Of a stretch of 64,000 nt of DNA, positions 1 to 14,171 are shown piece after piece. A model generated the notes under the pieces. That model was not told the DNA's origin. It ran no database searches and worked only from the letters and a program-made list of their open reading frames with translations. Positions within the stretch are counted from its first letter, which is position 1, and each line of letters starts with the position of its first letter. Source of the DNA: Linepithema humile (lineage: Eukaryota > Arthropoda > Insecta > Hymenoptera > Formicidae); NCBI RefSeq assembly GCF_040581485.1, contig NC_090130.1, forward strand, positions 2,418,001-2,482,000. The letters are read 5' to 3'. The position numbers were made by a program, and so were the translations under genes.

Positions 1-428
1 ACCGATTGTATCGTAAAATTAGATTTTTTTTTAAATTGAGTCAAAATGACAAAATAGAAATAAAGAATAATTATGTAAGGTAATTAAATTATTATAACAC
101 TTATCAGATATTAAAATAATTGTGTAAATAAAAATTTTTAGCTGTATCAAAAATAATTATAAAACGAGACACAAAAGAATGTTGCGGCACCTCTGCAGCG
201 GTATTGATAAAAAATCGGTAAATGACAATCAATGAAGGATGATCAGGCCCACACAGGTACACGAACTACTCAATAAACAGTCCCCCCGTGGTGAGTGTAC
301 GAGATATAGGCACGGGCGTTAAATGAAATTAGCACGGCGTTTAGTTAAGTTAGTCGGTCCGTTTAGTCGATCCTTCGGGTTATAAATTATTCTGGAATGA
401 CTTGCACCGAGAGAAGCGGTGAGGTGAG

Positions 429-459
429 AAAGAAGAAGAAGAGAGAGAGAGAGAGAGAA
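429..459. repeat. GA-rich simple repeat
   Basis: A run of GAA units changes into a pure GA dinucleotide tract. GA tracts are common microsatellites in insects and can bind GAGA factor (Trithorax-like). No function is shown here. Confidence 0.85.
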
Positions 460-3400
460 TCTCGGCTCAAACAAGTGCTAAGAAGAAGAGAAAGAGACGA
501 TACCAGCGAAGCAGTAAAGCAACGCGAAGCTATATATTAAGAAACATAATTTGTTTTGCCAGTACGATATTTTGAATAACACAGTATCCAATACTTCGAG
601 CAGTGGGTTCGGTATATATTTTAACGTCAGCACTAAACACATACCATTTCATAAAATGTAATGTATTTATTGCAACGTATGTCAGAACAAAAAATAAAAA
701 TTTAAAGTTACAGCAAGAGCATAATAAAAGTTTGATCGAAAAATATTTACATGTATCTAGAATGTCACACTTTGATTTGAATTTGTTAATTTTTTTGCAA
801 AATTATAATCACTTAAAAAATCATGGCACTAATTATCGCCTTCTGATTTCTCTTTGCAATTATTGCTTTACAAAGTGAAGAGCAACAGCGTTCAGAGAAT
901 AGATGACCATGGCTACGGCTGAAAAAAGAAAAAAAAATCGAACGGCGGCCGTTGAGGAGGCGTGAAACGTTGGCGCCTGGCGCTCGAAAGAGGAAAAAGG
1001 CTTTAACGTTTCGTGAAAGATATAATAAGTTTATGAAAACCGAGCAAGTTCGTTCTATTTCAATATTCTCAAGATAAACGGACCACGATTAAAATATTTC
1101 AGTTAAGAAAAATTAATACCGCTGCATTACTATATCAATAGTTTACGAAAAGCAAATCAGAAATATTATGATCCAAATATCTCGTAATCAAAAGAGATCG
1201 TTATCATTTTACGATTTCGATGGAAATAGAATTTGATTGAAAGAGAAATCTTTAAAAAATCTTCAAAAGCTTTCAGGCAAATATTAAAATGGTCTGAAAG
1301 TCCACAATTTCTACGATCTTCCTTTATGCGTTCCACTTGAGACAGCCCTTTGGTATCTTCTACCGTATTCATTCAGCGATTTATCTTTGCCGAACAAGCG
1401 TGGCGAAGCCGCGTGGACAGCGGCGCGGAGCGAGCTCGAGTTCGAGATATCACCGGTCCAGAAATCTCAAAAGCAATTATAACCGAATCCCTAAATACCC
1501 ATCACCGTGCCACACGGGGTCTTTGTCTCGTGTACCTGTATGCCGGCTTGTTTCACAAACGAGGCTAGGCCGGACTACAAAGGTCGGCCGCCGCGAAGAA
1601 TCGGAGACCGGTTGACCCGCGCGCCGCCGAGGTAGTTCGGGGCCCCCGTCAAAGGTCCCGAAAGCCCGAAGGGAGACACAGTTTTTTGCATCAAATATTT
1701 ACACATTTTTATTGGGTGCTAAACCCATTCAAGATCATCATGTGGCACCCGCGATCCCATCTCCGGGATCGGTTACTCGCTCGTTAAGGAACTCACTCGT
1801 CTCATTATTTGCCGTACGCTGCTCTCTTTCACAGTAGTTTATGACAGTTTTTGATGATTCTCGCAGCTACCTGTGCACTGAGAGTCGAATCATCGGCTCA
1901 GACGGATGCGCGCAAGAAGATAAATGTTGTTAATCTTTTTTTAAATTTTGGAAATGTTATTGAACCTTACAAAATTGTATAATAATATTTTTTAATATTT
2001 ATTATTATTTGCTGTAGGAATGTGATGAAGCATGTTAAAGTATAGTTAGCATTATTTTTTTTTTTAAGTCAATTTATATGAAAATTGCGTTATAAATAAA
2101 ATAAAAGAACGATCGGATGAGATTCTTCTCTATATTGTTGCGTAGAATACATATTTCGCTCTACGCGCAACGAGTTTCTTTGGTCCGCATTCTGGATCAG
2201 CTTGTACCTTGAACACAAAAGCAGATCTGCGAGCCGATGATTCCGTGCTGGCCGGTTTAGCGCCGGAGGGTTCGCGTGATCCTGGACGTATCCTAGCCCG
2301 ACTAGTCAACCCCCCTGAAGGGGCCTTCTTTCGAGGAGATCGGGGATGCACGGAGGTCCCATCCTGAAATCCGGGACACGCGAGCCTCGCGGGAAATTCT
2401 TGGCTCTATACCCGAGCTCCCTGCTTCTCGGTAAAGCGACTTGTAGCCGTGGGCGTCGTATTCTCCTCTCGTGTCTCGTCCATGCCCATCCTCCCGCTTC
2501 CATCGACGGATCGCTAAATTCTTGTTGGATACACCTAGGCTCGTTAATTCTAGGTCGGGGATTTTTATAGTAAACAAGCGTGTCCGCATTAAAAAATAGT
2601 CTAGATAGAAGCGTCTGAATTATGAACCTACATATATTTAGAGCAAAATTTATTGTGACGTAACTGGCGCCAAAGGATTATATACGTTCTATATATTACA
2701 TAATTTCTGTATCCTAAATACAAGTTAAATGGAGATTCAAATATTTTATTATAAATAGTATACTTGATTTTATCAAATCGTTTCGATGTCAGCGATTGAA
2801 TTATACATTCTTAATGAAATTGGCATATTTCTTTCTTCAGTCGAGTAATTCTCGAAAAATCGCATATAAATGCGAAGGAATTAAACATTTTGCGTTATGT
2901 TGTGGTTATGTTAAGCTATAATCAATCATATCGTAGGAAGTCAGCACGCCGTCTGATTACATGATACACGCGAATTCCGCGCAAGAGTGTTCTTGCAATT
3001 AAGCACATTGATTACTGCGTAGTAATTAAGTACCTAGCATAATTAGGATTACACAGGTTAGACGTTTAAACAAGGTATAAGATAAATTGAGTAATTATAT
3101 TCGCATTATAAACATCAGCAGCGCGCGCGCAGTCCAATCCGTATCGAACTCATGCATGTCCCATTAATCCCATTTATAAAGCACGACAGTTTAAAGAATA
3201 GTTTTTGCTTTCACATGTTACATTATCAATACGCGCAGACACATCGCAAGCGGCGCAGAACGCGATAATATTTCATTTGCACGCAAACAAAGTCAGTGCG
3301 CGCATGCAATGCTGTGTAACGTTAAGAATCTCATTTCATGTAACACGCGATATACAATTAACACGACGAACTACTCAAAAATTTAGACTATTCAGTCGCG

Positions 3401-3925
3401 TCCTTGCGTTGAGATCGAACTCGAAATCTAACGGGAAAGTAAAGTATTTTCGCGCAGCGAGCTCTTCTATTCGCGTCCGATTCCGCCGTCGCCGCCGTCG
3501 TCATCGGCTTTACACCGATCGTCGTATGTCGCGGGATAAACTTCGCTGGCACTGAAGTTAGAGCGTGTGATGATAACACGTCTGACGGTGCTACCATCGT
3601 AACTTTGCCCATCTGCAATGCACGGAAGGGCATGATCAAACCGGTAGGGTACAAAGGTAGCAGCGCGTGGAGGGCGCGGAGCAAGGCAACCCCTCGAGGG
3701 GACACCGCCGGCCGCGGCGCGGTGATGTGTGACGTGGCCTGACGCGATGTCGGATCCCGGTGGTCGTGCGGGTACGTCGCGGTCGTACATGATGTATATG
3801 GTGCGCGGGAATAGGGGCGGAGCGGAGACAGATGGGCGTGCGGAGGATCCCTTTGAGGCTGCCGCGCGCGGCGCCAGTGCCTCTGTGCCCTGGAAGTTCT
3901 TCTTCTTCTATCTCACCTCGTCTCG

Positions 3926-4125
3926 CCCTCCCCCTCCCCCTCCCCCTCCCGCACCCCACGGAGAACCGCGGACCAGGTCTCGCTCCTACGGCTACGCAAT
4001 CAGACCCGGGAGAGAAGCCGGAGAGCGTCCTCAATCCTTCCCTTGGCGCCACTCCGCCACAGCACCGTCTAAATCATCCTATTGCCGTGCAACAAAAAAA
4101 TTTCTCCCCCCCCCCCCCCCCCCCC
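3926..4125. repeat. Pyrimidine-rich low-complexity region with C20 run
   Basis: A C5T repeat occupies roughly 3,926-3,950, and an uninterrupted run of 20 C lies at 4,106-4,125. The C run is a likely site of length polymorphism or sequencing error. It also explains apparent proline- or glycine-rich frames crossing it. Confidence 0.85.
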
Positions 4126-7100
4126 AGCGAGTCGTGATTGTTTATGATTTGTCATGATTCGATTCGATGGTTCGTGTCTCCTTTGTGCGCCGAGTCTTCG
4201 TGCAGGCGGCTCGTCTTGGAAAAAGAAAAACTTCCCCTTTTGTAGATTTTCCTGCAAAGTTGCAAACTAACGGCACCGTAATTCGTACTCGATTCTTGCA
4301 TAAATTTTGCTAACCGCCGCCGCTAAATAAGTGGCTAAATAATAGCATTGGCTATAAGCTCAATCCAGACGGCTCTATTCCAGTCCTCCACGGCGGAAAA
4401 AAGGGAAATTACAAAGTCATTGAAAGCGGCATTTACGCAAATCTAATATTTTTCTGAATGAACAACCTGTTTGGAAGTCGCTTCGCTCTCAAAATTCCGT
4501 ACGCGCGCGTCTCGTTGTAATTAATGGATTTTTAAGTGGCCAATTTATCGGTACCTCGCCGTCAGGTGAGAATCGAAGCACGCCGCGGCGGAGATGGCGA
4601 ATTGTGCAAGATCATGCAGCAACAATCGATCGAGCGCATCGTTACGAGGGACGCTCGACTTTCCGTCTCGTCCCTAGGCCTTACAGCTTACTTAGCAGAG
4701 TGGGGCAACGGCGTTTAGTCTCCTGACTAATGAACCTGCGGGGCTCGAGCACTCGGCAGATTGCCTGAATTTCGTTTAAACTCCCGCGGAAAGGGTCAAC
4801 CAGAGAGCAGAGGAAGATGGATGCCGTGGATTATAGCGTTACCGCGCTCAAGTATGATCCACTCATCGTTTCTTTAAACGTGATTATCACTGATAAAAAA
4901 AAAAACACACGCGAGGAAAGACGTCTAAGTATTTATTACATAATGAGAATATATAAAATATAACTATTGCAATTACTTCTGCGTAATATTAAGCATATAG
5001 GAATCACGTGTATAATATTTATTTTTTATCGACGCATAAATAGCGCCGGTGTTTCTTTCATTGTAGAGAGAGAAAAATCACCGATAGCACTTTGGACCAT
5101 CATATTGGTCTTTGACCTCAATCGAAACCTTCTTGGAAATTAGAACCGAAGCCGATGCCTTGTAATTAATCAGAATCTAATTCTATAGATTAAAAAAATT
5201 ATAGCGCGTGGAAGGTTTATCGTTTTTACGATCAAAACGTCCAAAAATCAAGTTTCTTTTTCTATATAGCACTTATTTAACGAATAAAATCTATATAATA
5301 TTTATATATATATATATATTAAATAACCTGTTTATTTATCGTTCAGTGGTAGAAATTAAAAATTGTAGCGCGTTAATTATGTGGAAGCGATAAATACCGT
5401 GTCACAAGTACTCTCTCGCGTTAAATTCTTTTTTCTTCTGTCGCGTCGTTTCGCTTGACATGCTTGATGATGCACAGAAAATGATGTTGGAAAATATCGC
5501 GGCTGAAGGCGCGCTTTCTATAAAACCGGCGAGTTTACAAGGAAGTCTCCTCTGTCGGACGCTTTGATTGATTGGACAGTAACTAATGAACCGCGGCTAA
5601 TTGCGCGCGGTAATATTCACCAACAAAAACCGGGCAAAGCACACATAGCTGACCCGTGACTTCCCTAAGATCACAGGACTCCCCGCGCCGCTTCCTGGCC
5701 ACGACCTTCCGCCCGACCTTCCCGATGCCTCCCGCTAATTATTTCGGCTACCCTCTCATCGACTCCGTTTCTGTCTCTTCCGACTGATTCTTCTTTGTTC
5801 TCGTGGCTCACCTCTCCGGCGTCCGGCATTCATCTACGACGAATCTCGACTGTCCTCGCGTATCGACTAGAGTTACGTAAAATAGCTGGATACAACCCTT
5901 TGATTCACGGATTCGTCTAAATACAGTTCATTTGCGCTATAAATAGTATCCGATACGCGTAATTACGGTGACGTTCTAATATTCTAATTCCAGATATCGC
6001 GTTTCTCGCATAAATGTGTCATATAAATGACACAAATTGGTATCAAATTCCAATGATATCCAATTCGAGATTTCGAAAGACGAGCTAGCGTATCGTGTTT
6101 GTGAGAGAAGCCGATTAATATCTTCATTTATTAGCTTAGAAGCTAATAAATTAAACGGATAGCCCGTATTATAGAATAGATATCAGATGAAACGTTTCTG
6201 CGGGTATGTAAATTAGAAATTCCAAGATAAGCCGTTTATACTCCGGCTTCCTAAAACAATACTCGACGATAAATACAACTGCCGTAGACGGGGATTGTAC
6301 AAATTTATTACGGCAACTATGGGGCGCCATATAACGACGTGCAGTCACGTTTACGGCGATCGAGAGGCGAGGGACTTTTATTAGATCAGCAATAAACACC
6401 GGCCCCCAGGGTCCTCCGTCGAATATAAACGCCGCCGAAACTGGATTCGCCCGCTGACTTCTAGAAATCCCTTCTAGCATCAGACTAGAAAGCAAAGGGG
6501 CCAATTACATTGTGAGGGGGATGAGTGGCGTGTCAATTCTGGTTAGAGACGACGGTATTAACCCTCTACCGGGCCTTTTTAACCCTGCGATCCATCGCGA
6601 CCGAATCGCTCTTCCTTTCTTTCGAAACGACCGCGTACACTTTAAATAGAAAGTCGAATTAGGCAAAAACGACACAATTCGCGAACAAGCATTACATTAA
6701 TGAAAAATATTAATCTACCTACTATCTGTATTTGTATTTAACAAAATATTAATTGTCAATTATTGTAATGTGGTAAAATTGGACAATGATGTTGACAAAA
6801 AGAATATTCTGTTTGCTTTCGATTTAATGTTTTCCTAATGTCTTTGCAGTTTTATCGTAATCATTTTTTTTTTATTATTTATTTCAAAGGTAATCAATGG
6901 AAAATATAGCTTTCGAATTTATTATTTATCGAAATTAATGTATTACCATAATTGTGTAACGGAAAATATTGCAAAATATTCTTGAAAATTTCCTTACAAC
7001 AAACATTACGGTTTTTATCTTATCATTTTTCGATAAGATAGTATGCTCTCTAACGTAAAATGATGGCGAGATAGCCATTGGCAAAACGAACACACCGCAA

Positions 7101-7570
7101 CAAGTTGATGGCCTTCCTGTGTAGAAAAAGAGTTAAACATTCTTACGATAATTGTTTACGTTGAACCGCTCAATATTTGCAATGTAAATATAGGCGATCG
7201 TGATTCTGGTTGCTTATGGTCGTTAAGGGAAATGTAAATAAAGGAGCACGCCCGTTATACATTATCATATCCTTTCGCTTAAATAGTCTAACGAAATTCA
7301 CCGCGATCGTGAAGTACATGCGACCATGTTTAAAAAGTTATCTTTAAGATGGTGCACAACTGTTGATTTGCATAAATGCATTTGACTTATAAATTAAAGA
7401 GAGCTTTATAGACTGTAGGAGGAATAAAAAGAAGAAAGTCGTAACAATGATTAAAGTATGCATCGTGATGCTTCAGCAAGCTTATAGCTCGCGGACGGCT
7501 CGCGATTCTCTAAATTCCATTTCTACCTAGTGATAGCATTTCTAAGCGAGTCAAGAATGACCAAAAATCA

Positions 7571-7785
7571 AAAGTCTCAAAATATCTACAAACATCTTGT
7601 TATGACTGGAAAAGTCTTGAAAGCTTGAAAATCTTGAATATTTTGAATCTGTTAAAAATTTTTGAATAATATAACACATATACATACGCATGTATCATAG
7701 ACATTCAAGAATTTTCAACACTTTTAAATCTTTTTCAAGACTTTCAATAATCTTGCAAGATAACTGTCTTGCAGTTTTGAGACTT
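7571..7785. repeat. Imperfect inverted repeat with ~70-83 bp arms
   Basis: The left arm is about 7,571-7,640 and the right arm about 7,703-7,785, with about 62 bp between them. The left arm runs AAGTCTCAAAA ... GTCTTGAAA ... TTGAAAATCTTGAAT. The reverse complement of the right arm shows the same blocks in the same order. The surrounding DNA is enriched for CTTGA/TCAAG, and a perfect 14-bp palindrome follows at 7,806-7,819. This could be a degenerate MITE, a hairpin-forming repeat or a satellite remnant; no target-site duplication was identified. Confidence 0.6.
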
Positions 7786-8179
7786 CTCGGCTTTCAGCCT
7801 TTAACTCAAGACGTCTTGAAACGATTTGAATCCCTACTTGTACCGGTCAATCGAGAAAGAATCCCCGACGTGAGCGTCGATGCGGCCCACGCGAGAGTTC
7901 GGCAACGATCATGACTTGTGGGACCCGTCCGCCCTCATCGCGTATCGCCGCCCGCTCGCGTAAGATCGATCTGATTCTCGCTCTCTTATGCTCGCCGATG
8001 GCGTGACAGCCGGCTAGGCAGATGCGTGGCAACGAGTTGACATCGAGCGCTGCGGGCTAGCGTGGCTAGAGCTGCTCCTCGCAGACACGCACCCTGGCAT
8101 TCTGGCGAAGCAGGGGCGCGAATAAAAACAAAGGGAGGAAACGAAAGAGACGAGGAAGAAGCGGGAAAGACGTGAGAGT

Positions 8180-8184
<5 letters not shown>

Positions 8185-8223
<39 letters not shown>
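8185..8223. repeat. AG dinucleotide microsatellite
   Basis: A near-perfect AG run of about 39 bases, followed shortly after by an A-rich run around 8,235-8,250. It is a simple repeat with potential GAGA-factor binding and no demonstrated role. Confidence 0.9.
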
Positions 8224-8226
<3 letters not shown>

Positions 8227-11200
8227 GGAAAAAATGAAAAAAAAAAAAAAGAAAAGAGGGTTTTGCCGAGACTCGGGCGTTGCGCGTGCGCCCGTTGCAC
8301 GCACAACACGGCACGGCGCAGGCACGCACGCACACCGTCCGTGTTCTCCTGTTGTCTATACACTGGGCCTGATGCGCGACGACGGCCCTCGTCGTCTACT
8401 ACGACACATAGAATAGTAATGAGGGACAGAGATACGAGGCGGGTCTTCCCGCCGCCACGAGGGAAACCGAGCCGGCCGCGGTGCGGCGGTTCGGAGCGTC
8501 GTCACGCGAGAACGCGGCCAGCTGACGTTCTCTCTCGCTACTCCCCTGCGTTCTCCTTCGCGTTCTCTTCACTTTATCTAGCCTTCTTTTTCTCGTGCCT
8601 GCGCTCTCTTTTCTTCCCGTGCCTCTCCAACTCTTTCACGCACCCGTGTATTCTCTCTTTTTCCCTCGATTGTATTGTCGCATTATGTCTCCTTCTTTCT
8701 CTCTCTATCTCTCTCTCTGTCTCTGTCTTATGCAGCATTCCGCAATGGCCTCAACAGCAATAAGACACAATTAAAAAATTTTTCTCAAATTTCGAAAACG
8801 TACAGAAGAATAAAGGCGATATGAACATATTTAATTGTCCGACTTTGCTATTCTTTAAGTGTAAGTAAAGAGAAGAGAGGCGATATTATCGTTAAATTTT
8901 GACAAAAATAATCAAGTAACTGAACAACAACTGCCCCAGCTTTATTGTGAAGATTGCGCCCAAGCTTCGAAACTCATCAAAACTCATTAAGAATTATTAC
9001 ATACTATTTTCTGTATTTTTGTTTTCCTTCGCGCAACGTTCTTCCATACAATTTCAGCTTTCATTCTTTACTGTACGCCCACCGTTGCTTTTCATACATC
9101 TCAGCGATCGTGAGACACCCCTTTTGCAAGAAACTGAGAAATTCTTTGCACAGAGTTTCTTGCTCAATTCCACCCACGTACCCTTCGTGCGAACCCTAAG
9201 CTCCTTTTATCAACAGTCCATCACGATCGTTTGAGAACTGCAGGTGTTCGTCGCATACATTCGCAATGATGTGCGTGCGAGTGAGGCTTTTGTGGAAAGT
9301 CGCGGAAAGTGCGGATACTCGTGAGATTCGATTAGGCATAAGAAAGAGAATGGAAAACACTCCCACTCCCCCGTCTGGGTAGTGATATCAGTTATTTTTA
9401 TAATGGCAAATCAACAAACATTTTCTAACTCTTTTATAGCTGCAAATTGCTGTCTGTAGAATCGGTCGGCGCGACAAAAAGCATTAGGTTTGCATTAAAA
9501 TAGCACAAAATTACTAATGCATGAACAAAAAGAAATCATGCTTCAAATATTCTTATTCGCTTTTTCAAACATGAATTTATCTTTGCATTTACCAATTTGC
9601 TATTATCTATTGTTCTAATAATCCGATAACTACAACATGGTTGTAAAATAATTTTTACATACATACTACGCCTTTATGACAGTCAACATTTTTTATTTTA
9701 TTAAAATATATTATTTGACCATATTTTTCTTTATAAAACACAGAAAAAGGCATTTGCAAAGGGGAGAAATTCCTTCTTAAAAAGAAAATTTTTTTTGCCA
9801 TCACAATTACGAGGAAGAGAATGTCGCTATCTCACCGCGGGATTACACGCGACTTGCGTTTTTTGCTCTTAGTACTAGCGACCCTTCTGTTATATTTTTC
9901 ACGCGTGCAAATTGCTGTCTTCTTCATTTCAAAGCTTCACCCTTTTTATGCGGCGTATTACCCTCGGACGATTATACCTCAAAGTCCCGTTGAAACTGCA
10001 GAATTTCCTTTTCTCATGATTACCATCGCGTGAAGAATCTATAACGCATGATTAAAAAACCCCTTTTCCTTGATCGTTTCGCACCTACGTGAATAGGAAA
10101 TAATTAGCTATTTGCCGTCTAAAATTTTCTCTTCAGAACTAAGCACAATGTTTATTGCGCATAATAATTATTAAGACCTTCTTCTTATAATGACACGAAT
10201 TTGTAATTTTTATCAACACATTTGAATAATGTTTCAATCCAGCCGCGACATTAGTGCTCTTAGTTAATAAAATGTTTAATTTAAATACTAGATATTTAGT
10301 CTTATAAGAAAATACATTGTATATATATTTTATTTGCGATAATTTTATAAATCTACTGCTAATATAGACGCATGTGACAGAGTTTCATTCCGTAGCTCAA
10401 TGTTTAATACCGCGCTTTACCGCGAAGCAATTGCAGTATGTTTACAATGGAAATACATACTACGTGCGAGTATCTGCGTGATTACGTATACGATCATTGC
10501 GACATGATCATCAGAGCGCAAGCAGAACTTCCCACGTAGTAACATCGAGGTTCGATCGAAATCGAAAAGACCGAACATCCGCCGGCGTTTGCAGTCTCTC
10601 ATTGAAAGGAGCTCCCGGTAGGACTCGCCACACCCCTCGCGGTCGCATCCTTCCACCTTCCCCGTCTCTCCCTCCTCCCCCTTCACCCTTCACCGACAGT
10701 ACATCGCGGCGTTCTTTTGTTTCGGGCGTCCATTCACGCGAGGGCAATCACCTTGAAAGTCAGTTTTTCCTCCTCGCCTACGTCAGGGAAAAGGATGAAG
10801 GAATAGTGAAAGAACGAAGTGAGGAAACGGTCGCGCCTTAATTGTAGGGAACGATCGTACGGGTAGTAAGGATCTTCGTCGGGCGACACTTCGATGGGTC
10901 TGATGATTATTTTTCTGACCGATTCGGAGGATACCGTGCCGTTGTCAAAAATTAGGTATCCGGCGCTTTCGGGAAATTAAAGCATCGGCCGTCTCCGGCG
11001 CGTTATTAGGCCTTGACACGATACACGTGTTTTTCTTTCACCGACGAGAGAATTCTAACTGGGGGCTGAATTTTACTCGCTCATTCATCACGAACGAGAA
11101 GATTACGTTACGTCGGTATCGCAATTTAACAATTTTATTAAATAGCGCAAAAACAAGAAAATGTAGAAACCAAATTCTTAAGTAACTTGTGCGTGTGCGA

Positions 11201-14138
11201 TAAACCATCTTGTTCGAGAATTATCAAAGAGAATTTTAACTAATTGGTAATTTAATTGCGCTATTAAATAGCGATGGATTTTGCCTATCAATGACGCTAA
11301 AATCTTCTTTGACGCACAGAGCTTTGATAAGCATTCATAATTCTGTCGTCATTATTCGGTATCTTATTTCAAATCTTCTCCGGTACGCGATAATCAATCT
11401 CGCCACAATGGCGGGCAATTCGACTTCTCCAGGGCATCCCTCGCACCACGTCGCTAGTAGCCCCATTCATCCATCCTGAAGGAGCCGCGTCCTCGCCCTC
11501 TCGTTTTTCTCTCGTCGTGGCTCTTCGTTCTCCCCTTCGCGCGTCCACCTCCCTCTCGGTGTCTTTTTCTTCCTCCTCAGGGGCACTCGTGAAAGTCTCT
11601 TTGTTCGAACGACGGCTCGTCCTCGTTCGCCTCGTAAGTCGCCGACTCCTCGAAGGCTTTTGACTCTCCGTGAGTACCGATCGAACGACTCACCGTGAGA
11701 CTCACGATTCCGCTGCCTCTCTCGCCTTTCCAGCGTCGCGTTTCGAGCCGCTGCTGCGCGATGTACTTTTCTCAGGGCATAAATGCGACTTTAAGCAATG
11801 ATTTTACGTTTAATTTGATATCGAGTTTCTAAATTTAATGCATAAATATTCATCTCATTCCAACAATAATTTAAGTGATTATCTCAATTATATAATTATT
11901 TAGTAATTATCATCGTAAAGTGTCAAGAATGATCTTATAAAATACGGTTTTCATACCGACAGCGAAAATTAATTCAAATATGGAAATTAATTCGCTCATT
12001 ACTAATATGTTCAGTACATTTATCATTCAGCCTTACACATCGACAGTATCTTTCCATCAAGCGTGTAAAGTGAATCTCGGTTTTCCGGAAGACATTAATA
12101 ACGTTCGTCGACACACGATCCCCCTGGTGCAATATCTTCGCGCATCTCACTGCATTTTCTTGAATGACGATATACTGTGCTCATAAGAAATACTTCTTCT
12201 CACTCGCTTCTCTCTCAGATGCTCTACATTTTCTCCGACTACCATATCATTAAATTCAATACCACTGGAACCCTAACGAGGAGTACGTTTCTGCGATCCC
12301 TGCACCTGATCTGTAATTTCGAGCCCGCATAAACGGATACGCGCGATACACACAGGGTGTTCCGAAAAAATGCGCGCGCGTGCGCCCGTCGATCTCGGAT
12401 CAATAAAGAATCGATTCCTCCGACGATCCTTAAAAAGTGTTTCCAGTGAAACGGCAGGGGCGCGGTAGGTGGATTTCGTGGCCCGTGCTAAAAATAGAGA
12501 GACGCTTTCGGACGTTAGAGCGAACGATAATGCCGTGTAGAACACGGTCAAACACAATGTTTGCGGGTGACGCCCACCCATACTCCGGCTTTTACTGCCG
12601 GGTAGTAAAGTACGAAAATTATGATCCGAGCTTGTCACTGCTCCGGGCATCGAGAAACTCTCCAAGACCCGCCACTCTCGCATTCCCCCGCCCGTCTTTC
12701 CTGCTTCTCTGTTTTTTCCACGACGTAGCACCTTTGCACAGTGTAGATACGCGCGCAACCTTAAGCGTCGACCGCCTGAATATTATGCGCCGTTGTTAGA
12801 CGCACGTGATGGAAAATGCATGATGCATGCGAGCAAAGCGCGATGCGATTCAATCGTGCATAAAAAGATTAAATTGTACAACACCCGGTAATGGACGAGG
12901 CAGCGAGAGCGTTTGCAGGATGCGTGTATAGCGTCATTGATAGTATTCTGCCGGTTGTAAGATATAAGAATATTTCAATGAATAATGTTTCGAGAGTATA
13001 ATAAGAAATTTTAACGAGGGATAATAAAATGTGATAAATTTGCAATATTTTGAGATGGGTGTAACAAAAATGGGAAATTATGCGGTAATGAAAGAGTTTC
13101 GGTATCTCCTAAATGGGTTACGTCTCGTGCGATCGGGGTACACCGTACTTAAGCGTGACAAGTATTCAAACCATCATTACCGGACATATAGGACGGCGAA
13201 AAAAAGAATGCCGAAGTACGGTAAGCGGTGCACCGATCGACGGTCACGGAATCTGCGAAACTACGAGCGAGGAGAAAGTTCTCGCGAGATGCAAGCGCAA
13301 TTACAGCGAGTGATAAAAGTGCCACTTAGCACTATAATCTGCAAGTATTTTTACGTCCTTTTGATTTGACAGAGAAACGTCGGGCAACAAGAAATCAAAA
13401 TGCCACTTTGCACCGCAATTTGTCCATAAGTTTCCACATCGCGTTTGGCATTACTCTTTCTTTTTTCTTCACAAAACTACTCGAGTTACGAACGCTTTTC
13501 ATGAGATATTTTCTTATTGACGCCACACCGTGTGACATTACAAATTCCGGACAGCGAGATGAAATGTGTCTCTTGTTTGTTTGTTCGTCACCATTTGTGT
13601 ACAGCGTGCTTCTCTTAAAAATTTCCTTCGTCAAATATTTCCTTCTCCGGATGGAACTTTAAAGCAAAATTTCACTTTGCGTTTAGATTGTTTAGTATCA
13701 ATGTCGTTTTTACCAATATATTGATTTCGTACATAAGTAAACTCAACACAGAGTTATTGTAATAAAAAAAAACTTGTTTCCAGAGATTTATCGTGAAATA
13801 ATGAGTCAACCTAATTGTACGATGTGTTATTATATAAGCGGCAAAACTCGTAATATACCGTCAATTAGAATTATCAAAGGATCAGACGCATATTTTTTAA
13901 AGCGCATTGCTTCGAGCGGTGACGAGTCATCCGCTTTAGGAAAGCCCCGGCGAAACGGACGAAACAACATCGGGCACCGCCGACGCAGTCCTCTCGTCGT
14001 CTAATTGAATGGCATTTTATTTAGCACAGTTCCCCGCACTCTGGATAGCCGCCATTTACCTCAATTACGTAATTCACCGTACACAACCGGCCGGGCAGCT
14101 ATCCACCATGAGCATCGCATGGTGATGGCGCAGCCCAT

Positions 14139-14171
14139 GGTGGTAGTGGTGGTGGTGATGGTGGTGGCGGT
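14139..14171. repeat. GGT-type trinucleotide repeat
   Basis: Short imperfect run of GGT/GAT/GGC triplets. It is a simple repeat and not part of a recognisable coding frame. Confidence 0.75.

Larger units (their letters stand above)
1..4700. other. Upstream non-coding DNA, distal part
   Basis: No gene is recognisable here. The sequence is mostly AT-rich with GC-rich patches at about 1,380-1,700, 2,150-2,570 and 3,450-4,250. Open frames in these patches lack family motifs, and several begin only at non-ATG codons. The patch at 3,900-4,130 contains a C5T repeat and a 20-base C run, so the proline- and glycine-rich translations there are low-complexity artefacts. Part of this stretch could be distal regulatory DNA of the downstream Dll gene or belong to an unrelated neighbour; the sequence does not decide. 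Confidence 0.6.
4700..8770. other. Upstream non-coding DNA, middle part
   Basis: No coding region is recognisable. An AT tract (TATATA) occurs at about 5,300-5,320. The stretch 5,650-5,870 is GC-rich. A large imperfect inverted repeat lies at 7,571-7,785. The stretch 7,860-8,740 is GC-rich, with a GA tract, an A run and CT-rich DNA. Open frames on both strands of 7,950-8,760 derive from the GA/CT tract and translate to serine/leucine or lysine runs, so they are not credible proteins. Confidence 0.6.

Noticed and set aside
6558..6586. Two TTAACCCT words, reminiscent of piggyBac ends
   Set aside because: They are in direct, not inverted, orientation and 21 bp apart, with no element body between them.
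9821..10033. ATG-initiated 70-residue frame with a hydrophobic N-terminal segment
   Set aside because: It resembles a small membrane or secreted peptide, but hydrophobic runs arise easily from T-rich DNA. No homology, splice or promoter evidence.
12353..12372. CAGGGTGTTCCGAAAAAATG, similar to termini of some insect DNA transposons
   Set aside because: No inverted partner, target-site duplication or transposase remnant was seen nearby.
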